A DNA stretch of 64,000 nucleotides from Acidobacteriota bacterium. Its GTDB lineage: Bacteria > Acidobacteriota > Terriglobia > Terriglobales > Acidobacteriaceae. The stretch lies in the NCBI GenBank assembly GCA_021846275.1, contig JAJZBZ010000002.1, positions 1 through 64,000 of the forward strand. The letters run 5' to 3'. The stretch's first letter is position 1, and each line of letters opens with the position of its first letter. A program made the translations under genes and the position numbers. The notes below the pieces were generated by a model. The model saw nothing but the letters and a program-made list of their open reading frames with translations. It was not told the origin of the DNA and did no database searches. Below, piece by piece: positions 45,756 through 58,912 of the stretch.

Positions 45756-48176
45756 TCATCGTTCGCCGGGCTTGGGCAGTCTGAGCGGTGAGCCTGGTGC
45801 GCGCGGCTGCGTATTGCCCGCGCCGCTGACGGCATTGCGGGCCGCGGCGCGCGCCGCGGCGCTCAGCTTCGCTTCTTCAGCGCGAACCGTTCGCAGAGCC
45901 GGAAGATCGGAGTCGGCGGACTTCAGCGTCGTCTGCTCCAGCATCATGAATTCGGTCGCGGCTTCGGCTTCGCGGCCTTCGGCTGCAAGAGCCTGCGCCA
46001 GTCCCAACTGCGCCAGCATGTGATCCACGCTCAGCGGATCGTTGTAGGGATGCGAGAGCAGCTTGCGATACTCCATCTCGGCCAGTTCCGGCTGCTTTTC
46101 GCCCATGTAGGCCTGCGCCCGCAGCAGGGATATCTCCATGCTGCGCATCTCGTATCCGGCGGATTGGCGCAGCGCATCGACGGCTGCCCCGGGCTTGCCC
46201 TCGGTGAGCGCGATGGCCGCGCTGATCTCCGGACCCCAGACCTGCTGCCACAGCGTTCCGGACGGATGAGCCGACAGCGCCTGCTGCATCGCCGCTGTGG
46301 CTTTTTCCACTTCGCCGGTTTCGGCCAGGGTCATGGCCAGCGGCGCGCTATCGACCATGTCGGGCAGGTTTTTGATCGCAGCCGAAGCCGTGGCGGTCAG
46401 CCCCAGCCGGGCTTCGATGGCCGCAGTCTCGGCTGCGCGCCGGTCTGCCGCGCCGGTCATGCCGGTGCTGCGCAACAGGTCCGTCGCAGCTTCCGCGTCC
46501 GCCTCCGCGTCACGCGCTTTTCCCTCGCTGAACTCGCGCCGCGCATCCATCATGTGCATCTCCGCCGCCTCTGGCCTGCCGTCGGCCCATTTGCGCTCCG
46601 CCTGAAGAGCGGCGTCGTCGGCGCGGGCCACGGCGACCTCATAGCCGATCCAGTGCAGACGGTCATCCTGCAAGCCGTGCGTCTCGGCCAGGCGGATCGT
46701 GCCCGCAGCCTCATCGAGTCGGTTGGCTTCCAGTTGCCCCTCGGCCAGCAGCGCGTAGGCCTCGGCATCGGCGTCGTCCAGTTCCAGCGCGCGCCAGGCT
46801 GGATCAAGCGCCGCCGACGGCTGTCCCAGTTGCAGCTCGATGCGCGCCTCGGCCAGTTGCGGCTGCGCGGCCAGGCGATAGGCGGCGCTCCAGAGTTTGG
46901 CGTCTTCGAGCGCGGCGTTCAGGTCTTCGCTCACCTGCTCGTCATAGGCCGTCTTCACGGAGTAGGCCACGTTTGTCGGCAGGCTGCTCTGCGCGTCGTA
47001 GGCGCGGCGCAGGCTGGCGGTGGCCAGTTCCGGCTGGCTGGCCGCAGTGTAAAGCTGGTTCAGCGCCACCTGCGCCAGTGCAAAGCCGCTGTCGGCGGCC
47101 TTCTGCATCGCCACAATCGCCGCATTCGTCCGCCCGCTCGCGGCCAAACTTTTTGCAGCGGCGTAGTCGTTGAGCGCGGCAACAAGGCCGCCGGCGGCGC
47201 TCAGAGGCTTATCCGTGCGCTCCACCGATGCACGCGTTTCGCCAAGCTGCGTGCGCAGGTCGCCGACCAGCGACGGCAGCAGCGCGACGATGCCAGCCGG
47301 GTCTTCCGCAATGCCTTCGCTGCGCCCGCGAAGCTGGTCTGTGCCACAGTCGCGCGCCTCCAGCGCAAGCACACGGTGGCTGCCGACGGGTCGCAGCGAG
47401 CCGCTCAGGTAAACATCGGCACCGCGCGCACGACAGGCCCGGCGGGCTGCGGCTGCATTCAAGGGTTGCGTTTCGGCACCGGCCTTGCCGCCGTTCAGCG
47501 CGGCGCTCACCTGCTCCGGCGTTTCCAGTTCCACGAACGGCGACTGCTCCAGTTCGAGACGCACAGCCGTATCGAGCCAATCGTCGGGCGCGCCACTTTC
47601 GTCGCGCAGGTGGCTGAGCACAGCCTTCAGGCCGTCGGGGTGCGGTTGGTGCAGCCATTGCCACGCGCCCCAGGCTCCCGCAATCGCCAGCAGCGCTCCC
47701 GCAGCGATCAGGCCCATCCGACGCAGCCGCGCGCGCTCCCGTGGCGTCATCCGCGGTCGGCCTTCCACAATATCCTCGTCGCCGCTCAGGTAGGGCGAGT
47801 AGCCGGGCGGAACTGCTTCGGCGCTCAACTCAGCGCTGTCGGCCCATATCTCCGGCTCGAAATGAACCTCGGCATCGAGCGTAGTCCCTTCGTGATCCGT
47901 CAGCAGCGGCCTGCCACCCGACGCCGTCTCCAGCAGCTTGCCGATCCGCTCCAGATACTGCGCCAGTGGAACCGACGTTTCTCCATCGGCTGGCAGGATG
48001 CCAGCCTGCAACTCGGCGTCGGGAATCGCGCGGTGCGGATTGCGCACCAGATACTCCAGCAGATCGAACTCCTCGGCTTCGAGCGGAACCTCATTGCCAT
48101 CCAGCAGGCAGAGCCGTCGGCGCGGATCGACTTCCAGTGCCTCCACGCGATACCGTCCCTGTCGCCGTGCTGCCAT
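45756..48176 (-). CDS. winged-helix membrane regulator with TPR region
   Basis: About 806 residues from the ATG at 48176 (GAGG 6 nt upstream; a TTG at 48188 is an alternative). The N-terminal 95 residues form an OmpR/CadC-type winged helix (LLDGNEVPLEAEEFDLLEYL). One membrane segment follows near residues 155-175 (MGLIAAGALLAIAGAWGAW). Then comes a TolB-like or FlgO-like nucleotide-binding-type module (ADVYLSGSLRPVGSHRVLAL) and about 450 residues of TPR-like helical pairs rich in Ala, Glu and Leu. Such CadC-like wHTH-TPR proteins are abundant in Acidobacteria and may link a membrane signal directly to DNA. Targets are unknown. Confidence 0.8.
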   Translation of the reverse strand: MAARRQGRYRVEALEVDPRRRLCLLDGNEVPLEAEEFDLLEYLVRNPHRAIPDAELQAGILPADGETSVPLAQYLERIGKLLETASGGRPLLTDHEGTTLDAEVHFEPEIWADSAELSAEAVPPGYSPYLSGDEDIVEGRPRMTPRERARLRRMGLIAAGALLAIAGAWGAWQWLHQPHPDGLKAVLSHLRDESGAPDDWLDTAVRLELEQSPFVELETPEQVSAALNGGKAGAETQPLNAAAARRACRARGADVYLSGSLRPVGSHRVLALEARDCGTDQLRGRSEGIAEDPAGIVALLPSLVGDLRTQLGETRASVERTDKPLSAAGGLVAALNDYAAAKSLAASGRTNAAIVAMQKAADSGFALAQVALNQLYTAASQPELATASLRRAYDAQSSLPTNVAYSVKTAYDEQVSEDLNAALEDAKLWSAAYRLAAQPQLAEARIELQLGQPSAALDPAWRALELDDADAEAYALLAEGQLEANRLDEAAGTIRLAETHGLQDDRLHWIGYEVAVARADDAALQAERKWADGRPEAAEMHMMDARREFSEGKARDAEADAEAATDLLRSTGMTGAADRRAAETAAIEARLGLTATASAAIKNLPDMVDSAPLAMTLAETGEVEKATAAMQQALSAHPSGTLWQQVWGPEISAAIALTEGKPGAAVDALRQSAGYEMRSMEISLLRAQAYMGEKQPELAEMEYRKLLSHPYNDPLSVDHMLAQLGLAQALAAEGREAEAATEFMMLEQTTLKSADSDLPALRTVRAEEAKLSAAARAAARNAVSGAGNTQPRAPGSPLRLPKPGER

Positions 48177-48383
48177 CGATGTCCTCAACTGTATGTTGCC
48201 CTGCCATTCGGAACCACGCCGCTGCCGTGTGGCTGTCGTGTTTGGGCGCGCGCCTGTGTCGTTAAGCGTCGTACATCAGCATACTTGACGCTTCCGTCTG
48301 CGCGCCCGCGCCACCTCCGGTTTTACCGTCTTCCCACAGTTCAAAACGCCGTTTCAACCCATCCCAGCAGGTAACACGGCGAA

Positions 48384-48413
48384 TTGCTCTTGAATTTCAG
48401 CGAGACGTACAAT
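48384..48413 (+). promoter_or_regulatory. candidate promoter of the PFOR gene
   Basis: TTGCTC (48384-48389) and TACAAT (48408-48413) are 18 nt apart. The -10 matches at 5/6 and the -35 at 3/6. Transcription would start near 48420 and leave a leader of about 190 nt. The leader contains GC-rich stems but no riboswitch motif I can name. The remaining gap from 48177 to 48384, between divergent genes, shows nothing further. Confidence 0.45.
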
Positions 48414-48607
48414 CAGGGCAATCGCGACCAGCCTCGGAGACTGCTTCCCGGTCTGTCGCCTCCGGTGGTTTTTTCGCCTCGGATATATGCTCGGCTACCA
48501 GCCCTGCTATCTGCACTGCGTTGCCACGTCGGCCTTCCCGTCTCAGGCGCTTCGGCTGCCCAGGAGACTCCGACCTGAGCCTTGCAGGCAATCATTGTGA
48601 GGGAATC

Positions 48608-53290
<4,683 letters not shown>

Positions 53291-53327
53291 TTGGCGCGAG
53301 CCTGATCCGCTGAAGCCTGAAAAACAG

Positions 53328-53359
53328 ACCGCCTGCGCATATCGCGCGGGCGGTTTTTT
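53328..53359 (+). terminator. intrinsic terminator of the PFOR gene
   Basis: ACCGCC-T-GCGC (53328-53338) pairs with GCGC-G-GGCGGT (53344-53354), an 11-bp stem with one G-U pair and a 5-nt loop. It runs directly into six T residues (53354-53359). It lies 38 bp after the PFOR stop codon. It is a textbook rho-independent terminator and separates this gene from the DoxX gene. Confidence 0.88.
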
Positions 53360-53433
53360 CTGCGCGGAAACCCTGCGCGTTCGGCCTCGGTTTGCTGTAC
53401 TCTTGCTGCGAAGTTCTTTCTGCGAGGTGACGC

Positions 53434-53856
53434 GTGCTGAAAAACCTGATCCAGCTCAAAGCCATTCCACCGAACTCCGATCTGGGCCTGCTGCTGCTGC
53501 GGTTGACCACAATGGCGCCGCTGTTTGTGAAGCATGGCATCGAGAAAATCTTCACCTTTTCACAGATGTCCGCGCACTTTCCCGATCCGCTGCACATCGG
53601 TCCGGTGCCGAGCCTGGTCTTCGCGATGCTCTCGGACTCAATCTGCACGCTGCTGATGATTCTGGGCGCGGCGACACGCTGGGCGGCGGCGATTGTCTTC
53701 GTGAATGTCTTCGTCGCCTGGGCCTTTGTGCATCACTTTGAGTTTCTGGGCCACGCGGCCGACCACGGCGAACTGATCGTGCTCTACCTGGGCGTGACGC
53801 TGACGCTGTTCTTCAGCGGGCCGGGACGATACAGCCTGGACGCCCGCAACTCCTGA
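53434..53856 (+). CDS. DoxX-family membrane protein
   Basis: 140 residues with four hydrophobic segments (LGLLLLRLTTMAPLFVKHGI, PSLVFAMLSDSICTLLMILG, WAAAIVFVNVFVAWAFVH, ELIVLYLGVTLTLFFSG). It has the DoxX-like GLLLLR...KHG start and ends GRYSLDARNS. DoxX homologues are small inner-membrane proteins often tied to redox or thiol stress. No function can be assigned here. The start is GTG with GAGG upstream. The strong terminator before it argues for its own promoter. Confidence 0.85.
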   Translation: MLKNLIQLKAIPPNSDLGLLLLRLTTMAPLFVKHGIEKIFTFSQMSAHFPDPLHIGPVPSLVFAMLSDSICTLLMILGAATRWAAAIVFVNVFVAWAFVHHFEFLGHAADHGELIVLYLGVTLTLFFSGPGRYSLDARNS

Positions 53857-53862
53857 CCATTG

Positions 53863-54316
53863 CATGCAGCAGCCATTGCATGGAGCAGCCGCGCGCTTTG
53901 CGCGCCACGGCCATTCGTTGCCGCTTCCGTTGGTCGCGGGTGAGTTGTGGTTGATGCCGACGGGAAAACAAAACAAAGACAGAAGCAGATTCCCTTCGGG
54001 AATGAGCATTGCATGCAGCCATTGCATGGAGCAGACGCGACCTTCGGTCGCCATCGAGATTTGTGGCGCTCCCGTTGGTCGCGGGTGGGCGCATGCTGAG
54101 GACGACAGGCAAGACAGAAGCAGATTCCCTGCGGGAATGACAACAAAAAGCAAAGACAAGAGCAAGGGCTTTGCTGACGACTGACTGGTGACGGCTGACG
54201 ACTGAACAGCAGATTCCCTGCGGGAATGACAACAAGAAAAGCAAAGGCAACGGTGTTGGTGACGACTGATCCCTGACGGCTGAACCCTGACGACTGACTC
54301 CTGACGGCTGACCCCC
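53863..54316 (+). repeat. composite intergenic repeat region
   Basis: It contains two copies of the dispersed two-hairpin element. The first (about 53863-53941) has GCGCGC-TTT-GCGCGC. The second (about 54006-54090) has GCGACC-TTC-GGTCGC. Each is followed by ATTCCC-TTC/TGC-GGGAAT hairpins (53989, 54123, 54213). From 54174 to 54316 comes a tract of TGACGACTGA and TGACGGCTGA units. The parts match the 30142-30625 array in content and order, but not as a strict tandem. The gap of 470 bp between the DoxX and HtrA genes holds no credible gene. Confidence 0.8.
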
Positions 54317-54326
54317 GCGTTCGGGT

Positions 54327-55472
54327 TCAGGTATTGATCTGCTGGCCTTCGCTGAGCTGAACCTGGACGGTGTGTTTGCGGCGTCCGCGGAAGAAGGTGA
54401 CGGTGACGGAGTCGCCGGGCTGGTGGCGTTCGAGGACGGCGGCGATGTCGGCGGTGTCGGCGATGGGGTGGCCGTCGATGGCGACGATGAGGTCACCGCC
54501 GAGGATGATGGGCATGTTGCCGAGGTAGGCCTGTTCGTTGCCGCCGCGGATGCCGGCGCGGTCAGCGGCTCCGCCGGGAACGACGCGCTGGACGAGGACG
54601 CCGCCATCGACGGGCAGGCCCATCTGCTGTGCGAGGTCGGGGCTGATGCCGAGGGAGACGATGCCGAGCGAGGGACGGCGGACGCGGCCGTAGCGCATGA
54701 GGTCGCCCAGGACGGCTTTGGCGGTGTTGATGGGGATGGCGAAGCCGATGCCGGAGCTTTGTTCGGCGCCGCCGGTGGCGATGAGGGAGTTGATGCCGAT
54801 GACGTCGCCGCGGGAGTTGAGCAGCGGTCCGCCGGAGTTGCCGGGGTTGATGGCGGCGTCGGTCTGGATGGCGTCTTCGATGGGCGCGCCCTGCGGGCCG
54901 CGAATGGAGCGGATGGAGCTGATGATGCCCTGGGTCATGGTGCCGCTGAGGCCGAAGGGATTGCCGATGGCGTAGACCTTCTGTCCGACGACGAGGCCGG
55001 TGGAGTCGGCGAGGGTGACGGGCTGGAGATTGGGCGCGTCGATCTGGAGCAGGGCGAGGTCGTGGACGCGGTCGTAGCCGACGATGCGGGCCTTGAAGTG
55101 GCGTTTGTCGCTGAGCATGACCTCGATGCGGTTGGCGTCGGCGATGACGTGGAAGTTGGTGAGGACGTGGCCGGCTTTGTCGAGGATGAAGCCGGAACCC
55201 TGGCCCTGCTGGGGCACATCGCCGTAGAAGAAATCAAACTTCATGGCGGTGGAGGTGATGTTGACGACGGAGGGCAGGACGCGGCGGTAGACGTTGATGT
55301 TGTTGAGTTCCTCGGCGTCGTAGGCGGGCGCGGCGTGAGCCTCGGTAAGTTCGAGGGCCGAGCTGCTGCCGCTGACGGGCAACAGGTGAGCAAGTTCGCG
55401 CGGAGGATGGGTGGTGAAGTACCAGAATCCGCTGACGAGAAGGACGACAAGTAAGAGCTGTCGCAGTCGCAT
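54327..55472 (-). CDS. HtrA/DegP-type serine protease with one PDZ domain
   Basis: 381 residues. One N-terminal membrane anchor (LLLVVLLVSGFWYFTTH) is followed by a trypsin-like domain with triad His108 (LTNFHVIADA), Asp138 (VHDLALLQID) and Ser213 (NPGNSGGPLLNS). A single C-terminal PDZ domain starts near residue 285 (LGISPDLAQQMGLPVDGGVL) and contains DLIVAIDGHPIADTAD. The layout is like DegS or bacterial HhoA: anchored in the inner membrane, facing the periplasm, with a role in protein quality control or stress signalling. It reads toward the repeat region. No rseA/rpoE-like neighbours are seen. Confidence 0.93.
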   Translation of the reverse strand: MRLRQLLLVVLLVSGFWYFTTHPPRELAHLLPVSGSSSALELTEAHAAPAYDAEELNNINVYRRVLPSVVNITSTAMKFDFFYGDVPQQGQGSGFILDKAGHVLTNFHVIADANRIEVMLSDKRHFKARIVGYDRVHDLALLQIDAPNLQPVTLADSTGLVVGQKVYAIGNPFGLSGTMTQGIISSIRSIRGPQGAPIEDAIQTDAAINPGNSGGPLLNSRGDVIGINSLIATGGAEQSSGIGFAIPINTAKAVLGDLMRYGRVRRPSLGIVSLGISPDLAQQMGLPVDGGVLVQRVVPGGAADRAGIRGGNEQAYLGNMPIILGGDLIVAIDGHPIADTADIAAVLERHQPGDSVTVTFFRGRRKHTVQVQLSEGQQINT

Positions 55473-55637
55473 GGTGGTTTCGTTCCTTGGGATGGGCGAG
55501 CCGCTGGCGGCTGCCTGAGTTTTCGATTGGCTCTTCGATTTGTTCTTCGACTTATTATCCGATGCGCGAGGCGGGCAGGTGGTCGCTTTGCGGGCATTTC
55601 CTGCGAGCGGATCGGGCGCGCAGGCCAGGCGCGCAGG

Positions 55638-56402
55638 TCAGGTGCGCTCGGCGCTTTCGGCCTGGAGCTTCTTCCACAGGATATCGGTCTGGGCGAGCAG
55701 AGCGTCGAGCGGGCCGTGGTTCGAGAGGACGAAGTCGGCGAGCGGGATTTTTTCCTCGTCGGTCATCTGGCGGCTCATGCGGGCGCGGGCGTCGGCGATG
55801 GCGGCTTCGCGCTGCGTGGCTTCGCCGGAAATGGCTTCGCGGGCTGAGGCTTCGTGCTGAGTGGATTCGTGTTGGTTGGCGGATGGATTTTTGCTGCTGG
55901 CGGTGACGCGGGCCGCGTAGCGGGCGATGCGCAGCGGCTCGGGGGCGGTGACGAGCAGGACGCGATCGAAGCGGCGACGCCAGTCGGCGAGCGGGCCGGT
56001 GGTTTCGCCGCGCAGGCGGGCGTCGCGCTCGACCTCGAAGACGAGCGCGGACTCGACGACGGTGACGGCGGCGGGATCACGAGCAAAGATAGCTTCTGCC
56101 CACTGCTGCTGGGCGGCGATGACGGCGGGGTGGATGATGGCGTTGAGTTCGTCGAGATAGTCCTTGCCGCGTTTGCCGTCGAAGGCGAGCCGGGCGAGCG
56201 CGGCGCGGTCGAGTTGGCCGTCGGGGGCGACGACTGTGGTTCCGAAGCGGTGGACGATGGCGTCGTAAACGGGCTGGCCGGGCTGCATGAGCTGGCGACC
56301 GAGCGAGTCGGCCTCGACGACGTGAGCGCCGAGCGAGCGGAGGCGCGCGGCGACGGTGGATTTGCCGCTGCCGAGTCCGCCGGTGAGTCCGACGCGGAGC
56401 AA
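55638..56402 (-). CDS. coaE: dephospho-CoA kinase
   Basis: 254 residues. TTG start at 56402, just one nucleotide after the folD stop, with GAGGG 7 nt upstream; the start aligns with the conserved N-terminus MLRVGLTGGLGSGKST (P-loop). Other blocks are GAHVVEADSLGRQLM, LAFDGKRGKDYLDELNAI, HPAVI, and VFEVERDARLRGETTG. It adds the 3'-phosphate in the last step of CoA synthesis. Residues about 175-210 form a Ser/Glu/Ala-rich insertion (SANQHESTQHEASARE) where most homologues have a short LQRV-type turn. It is cotranscribed with folD. Confidence 0.9.
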   Translation of the reverse strand: MLRVGLTGGLGSGKSTVAARLRSLGAHVVEADSLGRQLMQPGQPVYDAIVHRFGTTVVAPDGQLDRAALARLAFDGKRGKDYLDELNAIIHPAVIAAQQQWAEAIFARDPAAVTVVESALVFEVERDARLRGETTGPLADWRRRFDRVLLVTAPEPLRIARYAARVTASSKNPSANQHESTQHEASAREAISGEATQREAAIADARARMSRQMTDEEKIPLADFVLSNHGPLDALLAQTDILWKKLQAESAERT

Positions 56403-56403
56403 T

Positions 56404-57318
56404 TCACAGCCCTCGGCGAAGGCGCGCGGCCTGGACGGTGTTGGCCATGAGCATGGCGATGGTGAGCTTGCCGACGCCGCCGGGGACGGGGGTGTACGCG
56501 CGGGAGACGGCGAAGGCGTGGGGGTGAATGTCGCCGACGATGACCGAGCCGCGACGGGTGAAGGCCTCTTCGCGTTTGGCGTCGCCGGCGAAGAAGCGGT
56601 CGAAGTCGGCGCGGGTGGTGACGCGGTTGATGCCGACATCGATGAGCGTGGCTCCGTGGCGGACCATCTCCGGGGTGATGAAGCCGGGACGACCGATGGC
56701 GGCGACGAGGATGTCGGCTTGGCGCGTGAGCGTGGCGAGGTCGCGCGTCTTCGAATGGCAGAGGGTGACGGTGGCGTTGTGGTTGAGCAGGAGCGCGGCG
56801 GCGGGCTTGCCGACGATGTCACTGCGGCCGACGACGACGGCGTGAGCACCGGAGATGGGAATGGCGCTGCGCTGGAGGATTTCGATGACGCCGGCGGGAG
56901 TGCAGGGCGCGAGCGACGGGCGACCGGACTGAAGGCGTCCAGCGTTGACGGGATGGAAGCCGTCCACGTCTTTTTCGGGCAGGACGGCGTCGAGCAGGCG
57001 CTTGGTGTCCACGTGGGCGGGCAGCGGGAGCTGGATGAGGATGCCGTCGATCTGGTCGCGCTGGTTGAGGGAGTCGACGAGCGCGAGCATCTCCTCGGTG
57101 GTGATGGACTCGGGCGGGGTGATGAGTTCGCTGTGGATGCCGAGTTCTTCGCAGGTTTTGACTTTGCTGCGGACGTAGATTTCCGACGCCGGAACGTGGC
57201 CGACGAGGATGACGGCGAGGCCGGGGCGAACGCCGCGAGCGGCAAGCGCGGCGACGCTCAAGGCGACCTCCTGCTGGATTTGAGCGGCGATGGCGGTGCC
57301 ATCGAGGACTACGGGCAT
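56404..57318 (-). CDS. folD: methylenetetrahydrofolate dehydrogenase / cyclohydrolase
   Basis: 304 residues. The catalytic Lys lies in SEIYVRSKVKTCEELGI. The conserved folate-pocket block QLPLPAHVDTKRLLDAV is followed by KDVDGFHPVN. The C-terminal NADP-binding domain has VVVGRSDIVGKPAAALLLN and the terminal PVPGGVGKLTIAMLM. The enzyme interconverts 5,10-methylene- and 10-formyl-tetrahydrofolate. Two additions, AKREEAFTRRGS and its flanks, lengthen the loop before the last helix. The stop is followed after one base by the coaE start, so the two are translationally coupled. The upstream gap is 109 bp. Confidence 0.95.
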   Translation of the reverse strand: MPVVLDGTAIAAQIQQEVALSVAALAARGVRPGLAVILVGHVPASEIYVRSKVKTCEELGIHSELITPPESITTEEMLALVDSLNQRDQIDGILIQLPLPAHVDTKRLLDAVLPEKDVDGFHPVNAGRLQSGRPSLAPCTPAGVIEILQRSAIPISGAHAVVVGRSDIVGKPAAALLLNHNATVTLCHSKTRDLATLTRQADILVAAIGRPGFITPEMVRHGATLIDVGINRVTTRADFDRFFAGDAKREEAFTRRGSVIVGDIHPHAFAVSRAYTPVPGGVGKLTIAMLMANTVQAARLRRGL

Positions 57319-57427
57319 GATGGCGGTTCACACTCCCCTCTGCATCGTAGCAAGTCCAGGCAGGTGGAGGGTGACGAGCGTCCCGTCTTTCGCGATGCGC
57401 GCGCCGTGAGAGCGCTGGCACGGGAGG

Positions 57428-57727
57428 TCAGCGGTGCAGGAAGTTTTTCTCGACCTCGGGGGCGTTGTGGGTGATGGCGGCGTTTTCGAGGGCCGCTTGC
57501 TTGTCGGCAGCCTCCTGCCGGAGCCGCTCCTCGTGCTGCTCGATGGCGGCCTCGCGGTGAGCGCGGGAATCGGCGCGCATGCGGAGTGCGGAGGATAGGG
57601 AGATGTACATCCGCTCTCGACAGAGACGACAGCGGACGGGATATCGGAAGGTGAGAAGGCGAACGGAATCAGAGATGCGCAAGTGAGACAAACGGAAACG
57701 GCTGGCTCCGCAATAGGGGCATTTCAT
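57428..57727 (-). CDS. small zinc-ribbon protein
   Basis: 99 residues from an ATG with AAGGAG 8 nt upstream; a longer reading from 57814 has no support. The N-terminal half holds CPYC (residues 3-6) and CRLC (residues 36-39), a four-Cys zinc-ribbon arrangement, with basic residues between (RFRLSHLRISDSVRLL). The C-terminal half is a charged helix (REAAIEQHEERLRQEAADKQ), possibly a coiled coil. It may bind nucleic acid or another protein, but the function is unknown. It precedes folD-coaE on the same strand. Confidence 0.75.
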   Translation of the reverse strand: MKCPYCGASRFRLSHLRISDSVRLLTFRYPVRCRLCRERMYISLSSALRMRADSRAHREAAIEQHEERLRQEAADKQAALENAAITHNAPEVEKNFLHR

Positions 57728-57941
57728 GGTGACAGCTCCTTGAACAATTTGCCAGACAACGGAAAAGTTGACGAAAGAGCCGCATCGGTGGGAGTGGATA
57801 CGTATGTATCCCACAGCGGCGATTGTGTATGCCTACATGTATAGCACGGAATTGCGATTTTTCTGTGAAAGATTGCGCTGGTGCGGCGCGTGGGACAGAG
57901 AAATTCGCGTTGCGCGGGAATTGCGGAGGCGCGCGGCTCAG

Positions 57942-58051
57942 AGCATTTTCCGGAATGCTGTGAACTTTCCGGCTGAGTGGAAAGCGGATTTTCTCGAGGA
58001 AAAATCCACACGGCGATGGTGGCTCCGGTCCACACCCATCCGGAAAATGCT
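57942..58051. repeat. 13-bp inverted repeat flanking a nested hairpin
   Basis: AGCATTTTCCGGA (57942-57954) and TCCGGAAAATGCT (58039-58051) are perfect inverted copies 84 bp apart. Between them GGATTTT (57986-57992) and AAAATCC (58001-58007) form an inner stem around a CTCGAG core. The right arm ends one base before the merR stop codon. The structure could terminate merR transcription or be a small palindromic element. The rest of the 324-bp gap (57728-58051) holds no recognised feature. Confidence 0.6.
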
Positions 58052-58618
58052 TTAGGCGTCGAACTCGGCAAAGAGCGAGGGCGCGAGCGGAGCGAGGCGA
58101 GGACGACGACGCGGTGCGGCTTCCGGTACGGCGGCGGGATGAGAGTTCGTCGGGATGGCCGCGCTGCGTGTGAGCATCTCGCGGAGTTCGGTGAGCGCGG
58201 TACGGAGAGAGGCAAGAGCCTGTGGCGAGGCGATGGGAGCAGCGTTGGCTTGCGCGGAGATGGGAGAGCCTGCGGTGTGGGATGATGCGGACACAAGCGG
58301 TTGAGCCTGCGGCTGAGACTGAGCCTGCGGCAAGGGCTGGTCGGGCTGGACGAGGGCCTGGCGCGCGCCGGAGAGGGTGTAACCCTGGATGTGGACGAGC
58401 TGGTGGATGCGCAGCGCGAGGTCGAGTTCGCGACGACGATAGAGGCGCTGGCCGGTGCCGCCCTTGGTGGGCCTGAGCTGCGGGAACTGCGTCTCCCAGA
58501 AGCGCAGGACCGAGGGCGCGACGCCGCAGAGAGTGGCCACTTCGCCGATGCGATAGTAGAGGCGGTCCGGAATCGGCGAGGCGGATGGGATGTGGACCCG
58601 ACGATTGGTGTGGGCCAT
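58052..58618 (-). CDS. MerR-family transcriptional regulator
   Basis: 188 residues. Residues about 18-85 are a MerR winged helix (YYRIGEVATLCGVAPSVLRF, then FPQLRPTKGGTGQRLYRRR). The helix continues into DLALRIHQLVHIQGYTLSGA. The remaining 100 residues are a Pro/Gln/Ala-rich linker and a short helix (LASLRTALTELREMLTRSA), without the Cys residues of metal-sensing MerR proteins. This truncated-sensor type is common ahead of other housekeeping genes. The regulated gene is not evident. It is divergent from the ATP-grasp gene. Confidence 0.88.
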   Translation of the reverse strand: MAHTNRRVHIPSASPIPDRLYYRIGEVATLCGVAPSVLRFWETQFPQLRPTKGGTGQRLYRRRELDLALRIHQLVHIQGYTLSGARQALVQPDQPLPQAQSQPQAQPLVSASSHTAGSPISAQANAAPIASPQALASLRTALTELREMLTRSAAIPTNSHPAAVPEAAPRRRPRLAPLAPSLFAEFDA

Positions 58619-58912
58619 GCTGTCGAGCCTCCGTGGAACGCGAGCGCGCAGGATCAGCGCTGCGCTGAGAATTCAGTGAGAGTATAGCTGAGCGAAATGC
58701 TGCGCGTGGAAGGGTTTTTGCATGGGGGAACCAGAGTTGTGAATTGTGGAGCGGACGCGGGGTGCCGTATGCTGCCATCGGTTTCAGTGCAGCCGGGCGG
58801 GAGTCGGGCGCAGGTCAGACAACAGAATCCATCGACAGGGACGAAGCTGCGACGGAAGGCGGTATGCGGCAGTGGAGAAAGCGAAACGTTGAGCACGCAG
58901 AGGCACGAAGGA

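Noticed and set aside
48414-48607. TPP riboswitch ahead of the TPP-dependent PFOR gene
   Set aside because: The CTGAGA and ACCTGA motifs do not occur in the required arrangement. One ACCTGAG alone is not sufficient.
58697-58912. N-terminal extension of the ATP-grasp protein
   Set aside because: The extra 72 residues have low-complexity composition, no homologous pattern and no ribosome binding site.
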